From Symbiodinium natans (lineage: Eukaryota; Sar; Dinophyceae; Suessiales; Symbiodiniaceae), in NCBI GenBank assembly GCA_905221605.1, contig CAJNDS010000070.1, positions 1-64,000 of the forward strand: a stretch of 64,000 nt of DNA. Direction: 5' to 3'. Position numbers and translations under genes: made by a program. The notes under the pieces are model-generated. The model had not been told where the DNA came from. It saw only the letters and a program-made list of their open reading frames with translations, and ran no database searches. Shown here in pieces: positions 10,018 to 20,257 of this stretch; within the stretch, counting starts at the first letter, position 1; each line of letters begins with the position of its first letter.

Positions 10018-10225
10018 GCTTGGGGCCCCGGGGGCTTGCCCGAAACCGGGAAAAAACATAGCTTTTTCTAGTTTTTTCTAGCTTTTTCTAGCTTTGGGGC
10101 CCCGGGGGCTTGCCCGAAAACCGGGAAAAACATAGCTTTTTCTAGCTTTTTCTAGTTTTTTCTAGCTTTTGCTAGCTTTTTCTAGCTTTTGCTAGCCTTG
10201 CCTAGCCTTCTCTAGCCTTTCGTAG
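10018..10225. repeat. (AGCTTTTTCT)n minisatellite with repeated GGGGCCCCGGGGGC block
   Basis: The block TTGGGGCCCCGGGGGCTTGC with CCGGGAAAAA occurs at about 10019 and 10093, each followed by decamer units of AGCTTTTTCT. A related 10-11-bp unit (TAGCTTATCT) recurs at 10518-10580. Confidence 0.85.
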
Positions 10226-10742
10226 CAGATCGGGGCCCGATTCCAGGAAGGATTTAGCGAGCCGGGGTCTAAAGACAGGAATGTCGTAGCAAGGTGGATG
10301 GCCAGCAAAAAAAGTCAAAGTCCACTTCTGATTGCCAGGAATCAGTATTGTATGAATGCGTAGATTTTAAGGCCGATGCCAGTAAGTAACGCGCCCAAAC
10401 CTCAGGCGCCGACAGGTACAATTTCAGATTAGATTTGATTGAAAAAGCAAGCTGTAGTTTCCTGCCGGCATCTTCTGTACAGGCCCTTCAAAGGCATGCT
10501 TCACCCCAGGAAATTCGTAGCTTATCTTAGCTTATCTTAGCGTATATTAGCTTCTCCTAGCTTTGCCTAGCTTTCTCAGGTTTCCTTCAGTTTTCAGTGG
10601 AACGCATTGGAATTCCAGATTTTTCCGGTAATCCAAAGACGAGCCTGATCATTGTTTTACCTCATGTGTTCTTATGACCTTGGTCGAAACTCGTTTCCAG
10701 GTAGTTCTTGGGCTGCCCCATCTCAACTGAAACGAAATCTTG

Positions 10743-10812
10743 GGGACCAAATGAAACCCAAAAGGGTTTATGGTACATGTATATGACCCCCTTTTTAGGA
10801 ATCATTTGGTCC
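10743..10812. mobile_element. MITE-like element, 11-bp perfect TIR (GGACCAAATGA)
   Basis: GGACCAAATGA at 10743-10753 and its exact reverse complement at 10802-10812. Total length 70 bp, non-coding. Confidence 0.6.
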
Positions 10813-10924
10813 TGAAGGAAGTCAGTGAAGGGTTGCCCATTTCCCTAAGTCATTCCACACGTGGGAATGGAGGGAATGCCTCTGCCCGCTACGGTGTTTA
10901 GGGGGCATTATGCTCCGGCTCACA

Positions 10925-11365
10925 CTTAGGATTAGGGTTTAGGGTTTAGGGTTTAGGGTGTAGGGTTACGGGTTTAGGGTTTAGGGTTTCGGTCCCCCCT
11001 TCCAGCAGCCGCCGTTTACAAGGATTGTGTGTTCAGGGGTGTGCTGACTAGAAGAGCTTGTTGTGGCAACTGCTACGTACCCCTAAACCCAAAAACCCTA
11101 AACCCTAAAACCTAAAACCCTAAACCCTAAACCCTAAATCCTAACAGCCCAACCTCCGAACCTCGAAGCCCAAAGCCGAAACTTCTGTCAATGATTGCAT
11201 GTCATTCCTTCAGAACGGCCGTTGTATCCTGGAGGTTGTAGGGCCCTGGGCACTGGGGCCCAAGGCGGGGAGGAAGGGGGAGCAGGGTAACCCTAAGCCC
11301 TAAACCCTAAACCCCAAACCCTAAACCCTAAACCCTAAACCCCAAACCCTAAACCCTAAACCCTG
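10925..11365. repeat. Cluster of telomeric blocks
   Basis: TTTAGGG units at 10930-10990, CCCTAAA units at 11080-11145 and 11285-11365. The intervening 60-150-bp stretches show no supported gene. Confidence 0.85.
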
Positions 11366-11512
11366 TTTAGCAGCGAGGCACCCTTCAAGGGCTTCTGGGT
11401 TCCCATGCGAGCCAGGAGAAAGGCAAGGCCGTTTTGCTTTTTGGGTTGACAGTTTAGGGTTTAAGGTTTAGCAACCAAATTGAGCCCAAACGAAAAAGGA
11501 GACATCTAGGAC

Positions 11513-11700
11513 TTGCTGCAGACCCTTTCAGGTCTCAAGATGGAAACGCACCAAAAACTCAATCGCATGAGCGAGCAAGTCAAGGCTGCCATTGCAGAGG
11601 ACTTGAGACCAGAGGCATTTAGACCATGCCCCTCCATCCCACTCTATCCACAGCTGCTGAAGCAGAAAACTGCGCGGGACGCAGCAGAAGACTTGACATC
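11513..11700 (+). CDS. Coding-like stretch, possible exon (unrecognised)
   Basis: Following ACTTGCTGCAG, the plus strand reads QTLSGLKMETHQKLNRMSEQ then VKAAIAEDLRPEAFRP, a plausible charged helical segment. The frame continues to 11854 but runs into a poly-C tract. No domain recognised; may be an exon or a decayed gene piece. Confidence 0.3.
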
Positions 11701-11975
11701 CTACGGAGAAAACAGGGCTTCTCAGCCTGATTCCCTTGGGCACTGTGCCCTTGGCTGCAGCATCTCAACTGAACACACATGCTATAACCCCCCCCCCCCC
11801 CCACTCCGTGAGGACTACGTGGGTACAAGTTGGACCCTAAACCCTAAACCCTAAACCCTGAACCCTAAACCCTAAACCCTAGTTTCCACACCCTCAGCCA
11901 AGCTGCCGTCAGTTGGGAGATCAAGGAAAGCGGAAAGCCCCAGCGCAATGCGAATCAAAGAATCTCAGGGCAGTT

Positions 11976-12077
11976 ACATGGTCCCTTACACGGGGACCCC
12001 TTGTATACTTCTATACCCCTTTATATACCCTACACAACCCAAACATCAGAACCCTTTAAGGAGGGGAAGGGACCATG
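11976..12077. mobile_element. MITE-like element, TIR CATGGTCCCTT
   Basis: CATGGTCCCTT on the left and its exact inverse AAGGGACCATG on the right, about 100 bp apart. The next MITE (family M1) starts about 9 bp downstream. Confidence 0.65.
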
Positions 12078-12085
12078 ACACAACC

Positions 12086-12186
12086 CTACCAATTGCTTAA
12101 GAACCGCAAAAAATTCCAAACAAAATCTTCCTTATTAAGGGTAATACGGGGACTATTATTTTTTGGGGTTCTTAAGCAAATAGTAG
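12086..12186. mobile_element. MITE family M1 copy
   Basis: Ends CTACCAATTGCTTAAGAACC and, inverted, CTACTATTTGCTTAAGAACC. The inner part CTTCCTTATTAAGGGTAATA is shared with the half element at 33948. Confidence 0.75.
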
Positions 12187-14340
12187 TACCCTGAGAAAGA
12201 AGCAGACCCGGAACCACTAGTTGCTTCCAGGCCTGCACGGCCAGGGGCGCCACCATCGAGCCGCAAGAAAGGCTTTAGGGTTACCCTAAACCCTAAACCC
12301 TAAACCCTAAACCCTATAGTTCAGACCCTAAACCAAATAATAACTGGCTACTGTAAGGCCAGAAGCGATTCTAAGTCCCGAAAAGTACAGGCCAAGGCGA
12401 TCTTGCATGGCTGAATGGTGAGGTCCCTATAAGAGCTGTGGCTCTGCCCATATCGCCCTGCGCACGGATGAGGAGTTGGGCGATGTGATTGCGAAGTTTA
12501 GGGTTTAGGGTTTAGGGTTTCTACGCTGAGAGGCCATGCAAACTTAGCCTGGGCTTCGCTATCAAGAAAGCCGCCTAACTCCTCTCCCACGCAGGCCGAA
12601 GGCCTCGGGCAAGCAGCAGAATGATGCAGTTTTGTGGCCCATCTGCTGTCAGGAATGTATACAGGTGCATTTGTTGAGAGTGTGTGTGTGTGTATGTTTT
12701 TTTAAATGTATGTATGTATGTATGCATGCATGTATGTATCTATGTATCTGTGAATGCATGTATGTATGTACGTAACCAAATAAATACACAGAGCATCGAA
12801 GCCACACGTCCAAGTATCCCTCCTTCCTCTCCATTCGGCTGCATTTGGGGAGAGTTTCGGGTGAAGGTGGAGGGTTTGGGGTTTGGGGTTTGGGGTTTAG
12901 GGTTTAGGGTTTAGGGTTAGGGTTTAGGGTTTAGGGTTTAGTGTAGGGTTTAGGGTGGGAGGTTGATGTCTTAGGAGAATTTCGAGATGAAGGTGGAGGG
13001 TTCGGGGGGGTTTGATGTCTTGGGGTTGAGCTGTTTCTGCTTTCGGTTTCCTTGTGGCCAACAAGTGGAAATTTGGCGGCTAAGCTGCCCCTGTCGCCTG
13101 CATGATTGCTTTGGTGTAGCGATACTACCGGGGTACACCCCACTGGCATGGTAGGTTTTAGGGCTTAAAGGTTAAAAGACAGCTGCAGGGTGTACTCGGC
13201 TATCGGTTTTTTATGCGGCCTTTTTTGCCACCTGCCTAAACCCCACCTAGGGTATACAGAGGCTAGGGGCGTTTGGAATGTTTGCGATTTAGGGTGAAGA
13301 GGTGGGTGAAGAGGCGGACTCAGGTATGGCGTGTTTGGGAGTTTGGTGCCCGGTGGCTGGGCTTCGACTCTCACACTTGCATGCTAAATGGGTTTAGGGC
13401 TTGTCTAGCATTCGAGGCTTTAGGGGGCCACTGCCACTGCGTCAATCAGTGCAAACATCCCCCGGAAAGCTTCTTGTGCAGCTGCCCGGTATTTTCTTGG
13501 CAGCTCCTATCTCTCCGGCTTTGGAGAATCCACATCAACTCCCCCATTCCCTTAGTCTCTTGGTTGTCCAGTAACCTGGCGAGCTAAAGGTTAACACTTG
13601 GGATTGTAAGGGGATGATATTACCCCGAAAAGGTTAAAGGTTACCTACTCTACTACTAGGTTCTCCTCAACTACAACCCGGAGCCGTGCGTCTCAAACCC
13701 TCAAGAACGTTTTGTAGGTCCTCATCATAAACTCCCTTGAAAGGATTCTTAGGCAACCTACAAATGAAAAGGTATACCCTCAACGCCACAGGCTTCGGAT
13801 GGATGCTCATGCCAGAGAGATGTGGATGGTTCCCTATTTTGGCTTGCAGAAGCCCAATGCCGATCTGGGTTCCAGGGTATGGGACTTTGTAGCCGCTTCA
13901 TCCTCGACCCAGAAGCCCGATGCACCCCTGAACTCGTGTTCGTTCTGAGGCTTAAGCCCTAAGGACATGAGCTTAAACATGCTCGAAGATCCTGAATCCG
14001 AATCTCGGCGAAATCTTACGCCCTACGTACTATTACTAAGAACCTCCAACGCCCTGCACAAAAAGCAGGTTGTGATGGAAAAGCCTCTTTAAGATCCCCT
14101 AAAGGGCAGGATCTCAAACACCAAACCCTAAACCCCATACAGTATGGCTTGGGTGTTTTCGACACCAGTGGTCGGAGGTAGGTTTTAGGTTTAGCCTTGC
14201 AAGGTCTAGGGCTTAGGGGGCGGGCTTTCCTAGACCTTTGGGGTTGGGCACTCCAGGGATGGGAGGAGTAGACCGGGCGAGGAGAAGAGTTGAATTTAAA
14301 ATCTAACAACCCCACACCGAGGGTGGGGAATAAGTAAAAC
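12187..14340. other. Telomeric mosaic without a supported gene
   Basis: Contains telomeric blocks (12280-12310, 12495-12515, 12890-12955), a TGTA/TGCA microsatellite at 12690-12770, and an element at about 13577-13660 related to the one at 45258-45360 (AAAGGTTAACA and AAAAGGTTAAAGGTTACC). A histone-fold-like phrase at 12430-12490 was considered and set aside. Confidence 0.5.
14235..14335 (+). repeat. Dispersed repeat, copy 2 (see 6585-6697)
   Basis: Shares TTGGGCACTCCAGGGATG, GGAGTAGACCGGGCGAGGAG and the hairpin CCCCACACCGAGGGTGGGG with the first copy. Confidence 0.65.
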
Positions 14341-14344
14341 AAAT

Positions 14345-14533
14345 GTGTATAATATATATATATATACATACATGTATGTATGTATGTATGTATATCTTTA
14401 TTTGTATACTATTACATGTCACATATATATATATACACATAGTACGCATATAGTACACATTGTATGTATATATATATATATGTACACATACATATACATA
14501 TCTTCTACTATGCATGTACATATACATGCATAA

Positions 14534-14560
<27 letters not shown>
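14345..14560. repeat. AT/GT-rich microsatellite tract
   Basis: Mixed (AT)n, (GTAT)n, (ACAT)n and (GT)n. Tyr/Ile/His-rich frames here are repeat artefacts. Confidence 0.9.
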
Positions 14561-14564
<4 letters not shown>

Positions 14565-14713
14565 AGTATGTATTTTAATACATATGCTGCATCGTTGGCT
14601 TAGCCCTGAAGCCTCTGTACCCAAACCCGCAAGCGCAACCCTCGGCCTCGGCACAGCGAGATCTCGGAGTTCAGCCGGGTTCGGCGTGTTGACGTTTGCA
14701 AGATGGGAAGTGT

Positions 14714-14760
14714 TTAGGGTTTAGGGTTTAGGGTTTAGGGTTTAGGGTTTAGGGTTTAGG
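14714..14760 (+). repeat. (TTTAGGG)7 block
   Basis: Perfect heptamers directly abutting MITE family M2 at 14761. Confidence 0.95.
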
Positions 14761-14885
14761 ACTAGACCCAAGAGTAACCTGGGAATTACAAGAAGCGTGC
14801 CCTTTTCGGCTTAAAGGGGCTTGTGAGGGAACCTAAGCCCACCCCAACAAAAACCGGTGATTACTGGAGCCGACTCTGGGTCCTT
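14761..14885. mobile_element. MITE family M2 copy (TIR AGGACCCAGAGTAGGCC type)
   Basis: Left end ACTAGACCCAAGAGTAACC, right end (inverted) AAGGACCCAGAGTCGGC. The inside carries the family mark GTGCCCTTTTCGGCTTAAAGG. Related copies: about 22951, 40864, 50174 and 54752. Confidence 0.65.
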
Positions 14886-15732
14886 GGAGAGTCATGCAAA
14901 GAGCCGTCGGGGTTTCAGGCTTGGGGAGGTTTAGGGTTTAGCATGTGTGGAGCTGTGCTCGACAACAAAAGACTTACCTCTCCAATAATTAAGCGAACCA
15001 AAAGAAGGTTAAACTTTATTACTCTTACAAAACAAGGGAGGCCATAAAGTTTAAAGCTCAACTATTCGCTAAGTATGGAGAAGGGGTCAGCAGGTTTGTT
15101 TGTCTAGCAATTGAAGGCTACGTCGGGATCATGGCCTGATATGTCGTGAAATGCAATCGAAGATGACGCCACGTTTCCATAAACCCTAACCCCTGCATCC
15201 AGGCCTGTTCGAACTGCCGGGCAAGAACTCCAAAGAAACCGAGACAACTACACTACACCCTCACGCTATTCATAAACCCTAAAAACCTAAACCCTACACC
15301 CAACCCTACACCTCACGGGGCTGCATCTTGCTCGTGGTGATGCAAGGAACTTTCGAACTTCTGGTGCCCAATTTCCAATAGGGCTCTTTCAAGAAGCCGA
15401 AGGGTACAGGGTACTTACAGGGTGCGTGCGACAGGGCTTAGGGTTTCCCTCTACAAACATGGGGACGGTTCCAACTTCAAATGTTTCCGTGAAGGGCTTT
15501 GAGCTCACAAGTGCCGCAGACCCCAGCTGCACTCTTACTCCTTCGAGACGACAGCGCTGGACCCGACGCGAGCCCGCGCACGGTAGCGGTTCAGCCACCA
15601 CCGAGGCGGTAGCAGTTCAGCCGCAACCCTTCGGCAGAACCATCAGACTCTGGTCAGGAACAAGTCTGAAGCTTCGGGTTTAGGGGAATATAGGGCTTCT
15701 GTAAGCACATGTAAGCACTTTGAGGGACTGGG

Positions 15733-15899
15733 GGCTCGTTTCTTCGACATCATATTGAATCTTGGGCGCACCACTCCCATTCGAGTGAGCCGTGCCATCT
15801 TGTCTGCGAACGAAATTCTGCCAGCAGAAGAACCCATTTCAGGAGGAACCAATGAAACACTGACTGTGAGCCTGGAGCGAAAATACCAGGCACCCTGCA
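15733..15899 (+). CDS. Coding-like stretch, strand uncertain
   Basis: The plus strand reads ARFFDIILNLGRTTPIRVSR then AILSANEILPAEEP without a stop. The minus strand is also open and begins after a good acceptor (GATTTTTCTGCAG|G at about 15900). No family recognised. One of the two is probably an exon; I cannot decide which. Confidence 0.3.
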
Positions 15900-16052
15900 G
15901 AAAAATCAGAAGGCTCCGGTTCACTAAACCTAAACCCTAAACGAAAAACTCCAAACCCTAAACCCCATAAACCCCAATCCCTGAACCCCTACACGTGATC
16001 GTTCATGAGGCTGCCATCCTGTGTTTTTTCACCCAACTGACCTGCTTCTACG

Positions 16053-16100
<48 letters not shown>
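16053..16100. repeat. Poly-C run of 48
   Basis: Uninterrupted C48 between unique sequences. Confidence 0.97.
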
Positions 16101-16221
16101 ACACCAAGTAGTTCTTACTAACTCCATAGACCTATACTAGGATGGCCCTCAGAGCACTCGATATATGATCCTCTGAAACCCAAAATGAAAAATATAAGCT
16201 GTGCCAAGGGCCTACCTTGCA

Positions 16222-16357
16222 AGAGTCGAAAACGAATGTCGAAGATTTCTCATGGCACACCCTAAACCCTAAACCCTAAACCCTAAACCCTAAACCTTGC
16301 GATTATAGACTCAGAAGTAGAGTCGTAGGCGAATGTCGAAGATTTCTCATGGCACAC
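16222..16357. repeat. Direct repeat flanking a (CCCTAAA)5 block
   Basis: GAATGTCGAAGATTTCTC continuing to GGCACAC (27 bp) occurs at 16234-16260 and 16331-16357. AGAGTCG precedes each. The telomeric block starts immediately after the first copy. Confidence 0.85.
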
Positions 16358-16639
16358 ATCTGGCTCAATCGTTGCACAGCAGTCGCAGCTTCTCCATGCA
16401 AGCATTCAGCGCCACGTTCTCAGAAACCTCAGTGGTTCTGGAAACCCTAAACCCTAAACCCTGAGGCCCCCTTGTGAACCCACACGCCTGAAAGTCAGCT
16501 GGGAAAGGCCTTTGACAAACCCTTTCTGTCTAGGCAAACATACACAAAACCTTAGCCCTAAACCCTAAACCCTAAACCCTAAACCTTTTCGAAGGCCCCA
16601 AAGCCCTAAACCCTGAGTCCTACAAGTCCTTGGGGTCGC

Positions 16640-16970
16640 CATCTCTTAAAGGACTGTGATTATAGTAACCCCCCGATTATACTCCCTACTTATTGTAGGA
16701 GGGTTTAGGGTTTAGGGTTTAGGGTTTAGGGTTTAGGGTTTAGGGTTAGTATAGTATACCCCTATTTTACTCCCTATTTATGAAGTGACTGTTGCTATAG
16801 TACCCCCTATTGAAATTCCCTACGAAGGACTGTTACTACAGTAACCCCCTATTCTGATCCCTGTGTTTTAAGGACTGTTTACCCCCATTTATGATCCACA
16901 TTTGATAAAGGACTGTTGTTGTAGTACTCCCTATTCTAATCCCTATCTTTAAAGGAAAATGTTGTTTTTT
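16640..16970. repeat. Tandem ~60-bp unit interrupted by telomeric repeats
   Basis: Units of AAGGACTGTT..TAGTA.CCCCCTATT..ATCCCT repeat about five times. A (TTTAGGG)6 block interrupts them at 16700-16747. The unit resembles the inner part of MITE family M4. Confidence 0.75.
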
Positions 16971-17109
16971 TTGTGGAGGGTTCTTCAGCAAACAGACTGT
17001 GTGCTTAAGGGGTTCCGACTGTCAGTAGGAACCCCTTAACTATACTGAACTTGGAACCCTGGCAAAAATTATGATGGTAGCTGTGTCTTAGAAATTAAAG
17101 TATCCAAAA

Positions 17110-17233
17110 TTAAAAACGATTTCCAAATACCCCGAAGTTAAACAAGAGCTGTGCAAGCCGTGGCACACCGGTGCTGGAGACTTGCGACTGCTCGTGGTGC
17201 GTCACTAATCCGACCAGGCTCGAGAGGTTCATC
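17110..17233 (-). CDS. Terminal exon of a split CCCH-family paralog
   Basis: After the acceptor CCCTTGGCAG| (17234-17243) the minus strand reads (R)MNLSSLVGLVTHHEQSQVS and continues to a TAA at 17110. It aligns with residues 210-258 of the intact gene: RMSFSSLIGLVAHL, then HEAQVS against HEQSQVS. Differences are mostly conservative or synonymous, which argues for past or present selection. The first codon (AGG) is completed by the G after the acceptor, in frame with 18750-18796. The tail ends RLAQLLFNFGVFGNRF. Telomeric CCCTAAA repeats (minus sense) abut the acceptor. Confidence 0.75.
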
Positions 17234-17939
17234 CTGCCAAGGGTTTAGGGTTTAGGGTTTATAGGGTTTAGGGTTTAGGGTTTAGGGCTTTTGCGGTTTT
17301 TGTGGCTGGGATGGCCCTTAACAGACCCTCTGAGAAATATTCCTGAGTATGATCCCCTTAAACCCAATGAAGCAACAGATGAGCTGTCCCAAGGGCCTGC
17401 CTAGATAGGGGTGTAGGGTTTAAGGCCAACACACGTGTAAGCCCCCGAAGTGCACTAATATGGTTACAGTTGGGTTCTAAGTACAGTTATTATGAGGTTC
17501 ATAAGTACCCAGATGATCTTCCTCTGAGGCCCCCCCCGCGATGTCGGACGGAGGGGTCAGGGTTTAGGTTTTCGGGTTTCGGGTTTAGGGTGTCGGGCTC
17601 AACAACTCTCAGCACAAAGCGTCGCCACGTGACGCGCACAGGCAAACACCCGGAAGCAAGCCACCAGAAACAAAGGATGAGGGTTGAGGGCCAAAGGTTT
17701 GTCTATAGGATTTGTGGGAAGCTGTGAACCAAACAGAAAACCCCCTAAACCCTAAAGCCTAAACCCTAAACCCTTTTGCAACCTAAACCCTAAACCCTAA
17801 ACCCTAAACCCTAAACCCTAAACCCTTTTGCAACCTAAACCCTAAACCCTAAACCTCAACGACAACTGGCGGAAGGGGTAAATTCGTGGAAAGCTGGTCG
17901 GAACCAGCTTATAAAAAGAGGGCACTGTTTCTACTTGCA

Positions 17940-18069
17940 GGTTCATGGTACTTATGAACCAGTTATAGCTGTACTTCTAAGCCACTTATAAGCCCCTGAA
18001 GTGCCCTAACATTGTTATATTTGGGTTATAAAGTACAGTCATTATTGGGTTAATAAGTACCCTGAACCT
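17940..18069. mobile_element. MITE family M7 copy (TIR GGTTCATGGTACTTAT type)
   Basis: Left GGTTCATGGTACTTATGAACC, right (inverted) GGTTCAGGGTACTTATTAACC. The centre AAGCCCCTGAAGTGCCCTAA is shared by copies near 17440, 20140, 26109 and 51205 and by a partial copy at 57761. Confidence 0.75.
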
Positions 18070-18163
18070 CCTAGTAGAGCTCCTAAAACTTGTTTGGGCT
18101 TCCCCGAAGGAAAAAAGGGAATGAAGGGCAAGAAAGGCCCGCGCGGGTCCCAGCTCCGGCGCT

Positions 18164-18600
18164 TTTAGGGTTTAGGGTTTAGGGTTTTAGGGTTTTAGGG
18201 GTTTAGGGTTTTAGGGTTTTAGGGTTTTAGGGTTTTAGGGTTTTAGGGTTTTAGGGTTTTAGGGTTTTAGGGTTTTAGGGTTTTAGGGTTTTAGGGTTTT
18301 AGGGTTTTAGGGTTTTAGGGTTTTAGGTTTTTAGGGTTTTAGGGTTTTAGGGTTTTAGGGTTTTAGGGTTTTAGGGTTTTAGGGTTTTAGGGTTTTAGGG
18401 TTTTAGGGTTTTAGGGTTTTAGGGTTTTAGGGTTTTAGGGTTTTAGGGTTTTAGGGTTTTAGGGTTTTAGGGTGTTTTAGGGTTTTAGGGTTTTAGGGTT
18501 TTAGGGTTTTAGGGTTTTAGGGTTTTAGGGTTTTAGGGTTTTAGGGTTTTAGGGTTTTAGGGTTTTAGGGTTTTAGGGGTTTAGGGTTCAGGGTTTAGGG
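18164..18600 (+). repeat. Long (TTTTAGGG)n array, octamer telomere variant
   Basis: About fifty nearly perfect TTTTAGGG octamers bordered by standard TTTAGGG units on both sides. This is the longest telomere-like array in the window and lies in the inferred intron 17234-18749. Confidence 0.97.
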
Positions 18601-18749
18601 TATTCAAGGTCAGCACCTCGGGCCTCTTTACTAAACCCTAAAGCCCAAAACCCAACACTCTCAAACCCTTAACCCCTCAAACCCTAAACCTTAACCCTAA
18701 ACCCTAAACCCTAAACCCTAAACCCTAAACCCAAGCCCGCGTGCATGTC

Positions 18750-18796
18750 CTTGCAAGCGTGCGCTCCACGCTTCGGACCTCTCGTTCTGTCAGCAC
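18750..18796 (-). CDS. Penultimate exon of the split CCCH-family paralog
   Basis: The minus strand after GGGCACAG| reads VLTEREVRSVERTLAR and aligns with residues 202-210 and upstream of the intact gene (VTDRDIRNLRKTLAR) with conservative changes (D/E, I/V, K/R). The 47-nt exon ends in the first two bases of AGG and joins the terminal exon at 17233 in frame. Upstream sequence is also open, so the acceptor could lie further right. Confidence 0.72.
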
Positions 18797-19095
18797 CTGT
18801 GCCCGCAAGGTTCCAGTAATCCAGTTGGGGCACCTAGGTTCCCAAATTCCCCAAAAATCAAATCCTAAACCCTAAGATCAAAATTTCAACTCTCAACCCT
18901 ACAAGAATGTCAAGGGGGCCCGGTATTCATGGGATGTATGAGGGAAGCAAATCTCCGAGTGATTGAGTATATTGCTGCGGCCGCAACCAAGCAGGCTTGG
19001 GAATCTACTATTTTCCAAGAAGCCCGAAACACGTAAACGAACAAATAGCATTCCTGCCCTCATGAGGAAGATTTGTGTGTTTTTTGTTTTTTAGT

Positions 19096-19137
<42 letters not shown>

Positions 19138-19918
19138 CTTAAGCATCTAATAGGAATTGGAGTGGGGTGGAGGCGCAAATCAAGGCGCGGAAAACTGCGC
19201 CGACTGCTTTGGTGGGCGTAAGGGAACCTACACCCCAACAAAAACCGCGAAAGAGCGGGCACAACTGGGCAACCAGGTATATTCCAGGGCCATATTTCTA
19301 TTGTATGGATACCACAACATTACAGGACTGCCTGGGAGAGCTTGGAGTTCTTTAGGGGAGTAGATGACCAATGTGCTGGAGCTCAGGGCTCCATATGTAG
19401 ACCCAAATACTATAAAACCCCTGGAACCCCCTCCCTCTGTCCCGCCGGTTTAGGGTTTAGGGTTTAGGGTTTCGGGTTTAGGGTTTAGGGTTTGCGGTTT
19501 AGGGTTTATAATCTCCAATTCCGCCAACGCTTGCGGAGCGAGAGACAGCGACCACGTTGCCCTGCTAACCCACAAGACAAAACCATTTGTGAACGTGAAC
19601 TCGCCGATGGAGATTTGCCGCTTCTTTGGACGCTGAAGACACTTGAGACGACTTGGCTCGACCCTATGCCTGCTAAACTACTATCTGCTCAGAAAACTCC
19701 CCCAAAAAACTATGTCTTAAACATCGTCCTTGCAAGGGCAAGATAGGGAATATTATCTTGTATTCTCAGGGAGAGGGGGGTTCTCAAGCAAACAGTAGTA
19801 AACCCTAAACCTAAACTCAACTCTAAACCCTAACCCCTAACCCCTAAACCCTAAACCCTAAACCCTAAACCCTAAACCCTAAACCCTAAACCCTAAACCC
19901 TAAACCCTAAACCGCTAC
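18797..19918 (-). other. Inferred intron (GT-AG) of the split paralog
   Basis: The donor is GCGA|GTAGCGGTTTAGGG, so telomeric repeat begins 7 nt inside the intron. The acceptor is GGGCACAG|G. It contains poly-G (poly-C in minus sense), a degenerate M2-like element near 19150-19250 and telomeric blocks. Confidence 0.45.
19096..19136. repeat. Poly-G run of about 41
   Basis: Uninterrupted G tract; the Pro-rich frames on the other strand are artefacts. Confidence 0.97.
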
Positions 19919-20002
19919 TCGCAACGTTCGCGCGATCGCGGGCGCCTCGTGCAAGGACGCCCTGTCGGACTGCTTGTGCAGCAGGCCCAGCAGCTCCGCA
20001 GC
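19919..20002 (-). CDS. Probable upstream exon of the split CCCH-family paralog
   Basis: An 84-nt, phase-0 segment between AAAAGCCAG| and |GTAGCGG reads AAELLGLLHKQSDRASLHEA then PAIARTLR. AELLGLL resembles EILALLE at about residue 174 of the intact gene, which is the expected position, and the phase fits the next exon. The rest has no clear counterpart, so this exon is less certain than the two downstream. Confidence 0.5.
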
Positions 20003-20139
20003 CTGGCTTTTGGGGGGTTTCAGGGGTTTCAGGGGTGTAGGGTTTAGGGTTTAGGGTTTAGGGTTGAGGGTTTAGGGTTTAGGGTTTAGGGTTCAGGGTT
20101 TAGGCGGGTTTAGGGTTTAGGGTTTACTGTGTACTTGGG

Positions 20140-20257
20140 GGTTCATGGTAGGTATTGAGCAGTTATAGCTGTACCTATAACCCACTTATAAGCCCCTCGA
20201 GTGCCCGTAGTTGGGATATAAGTACAGTTACTATTGGCTTAATAAGTAGCATGAACC
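20140..20257. mobile_element. MITE family M7 copy
   Basis: GGTTCATGGTAGGTATT on the left, inverted GGTTCATGCTACTTATTAAG on the right, centre AAGCCCCTCGAGTGCCC. Telomeric arrays lie on both sides. Confidence 0.7.

Larger units (their letters stand above)
17234..18749 (-). other. Intron (GA-AG) with telomeric repeats at both ends
   Basis: Inferred from the alignment of the split paralog to the intact gene. The donor is GCAAG|GACATG and the acceptor GGCAG|G. On the minus strand a TTTAGGG array starts about 20 nt inside the 5' end and a CCCTAAA array ends 8 nt before the 3' end. The intron holds the (TTTTAGGG)n array, further telomeric blocks and copies of MITE family M7. Length 1516 nt. Confidence 0.65.

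Noticed and set aside
10018-10580. CRISPR-like spaced repeats (TAGCTTTTTC units)
   Set aside because: The units are contiguous decamers without regular spacers, in a eukaryotic context.
12430-12490. Histone H2A-like phrase HIALRTDEELGDVIAK on the plus strand
   Set aside because: It resembles H2A (RH.QLA.R.DEEL) but lacks two residues and the preceding conserved ITPR context. The minus strand is open as well. Too short to call.
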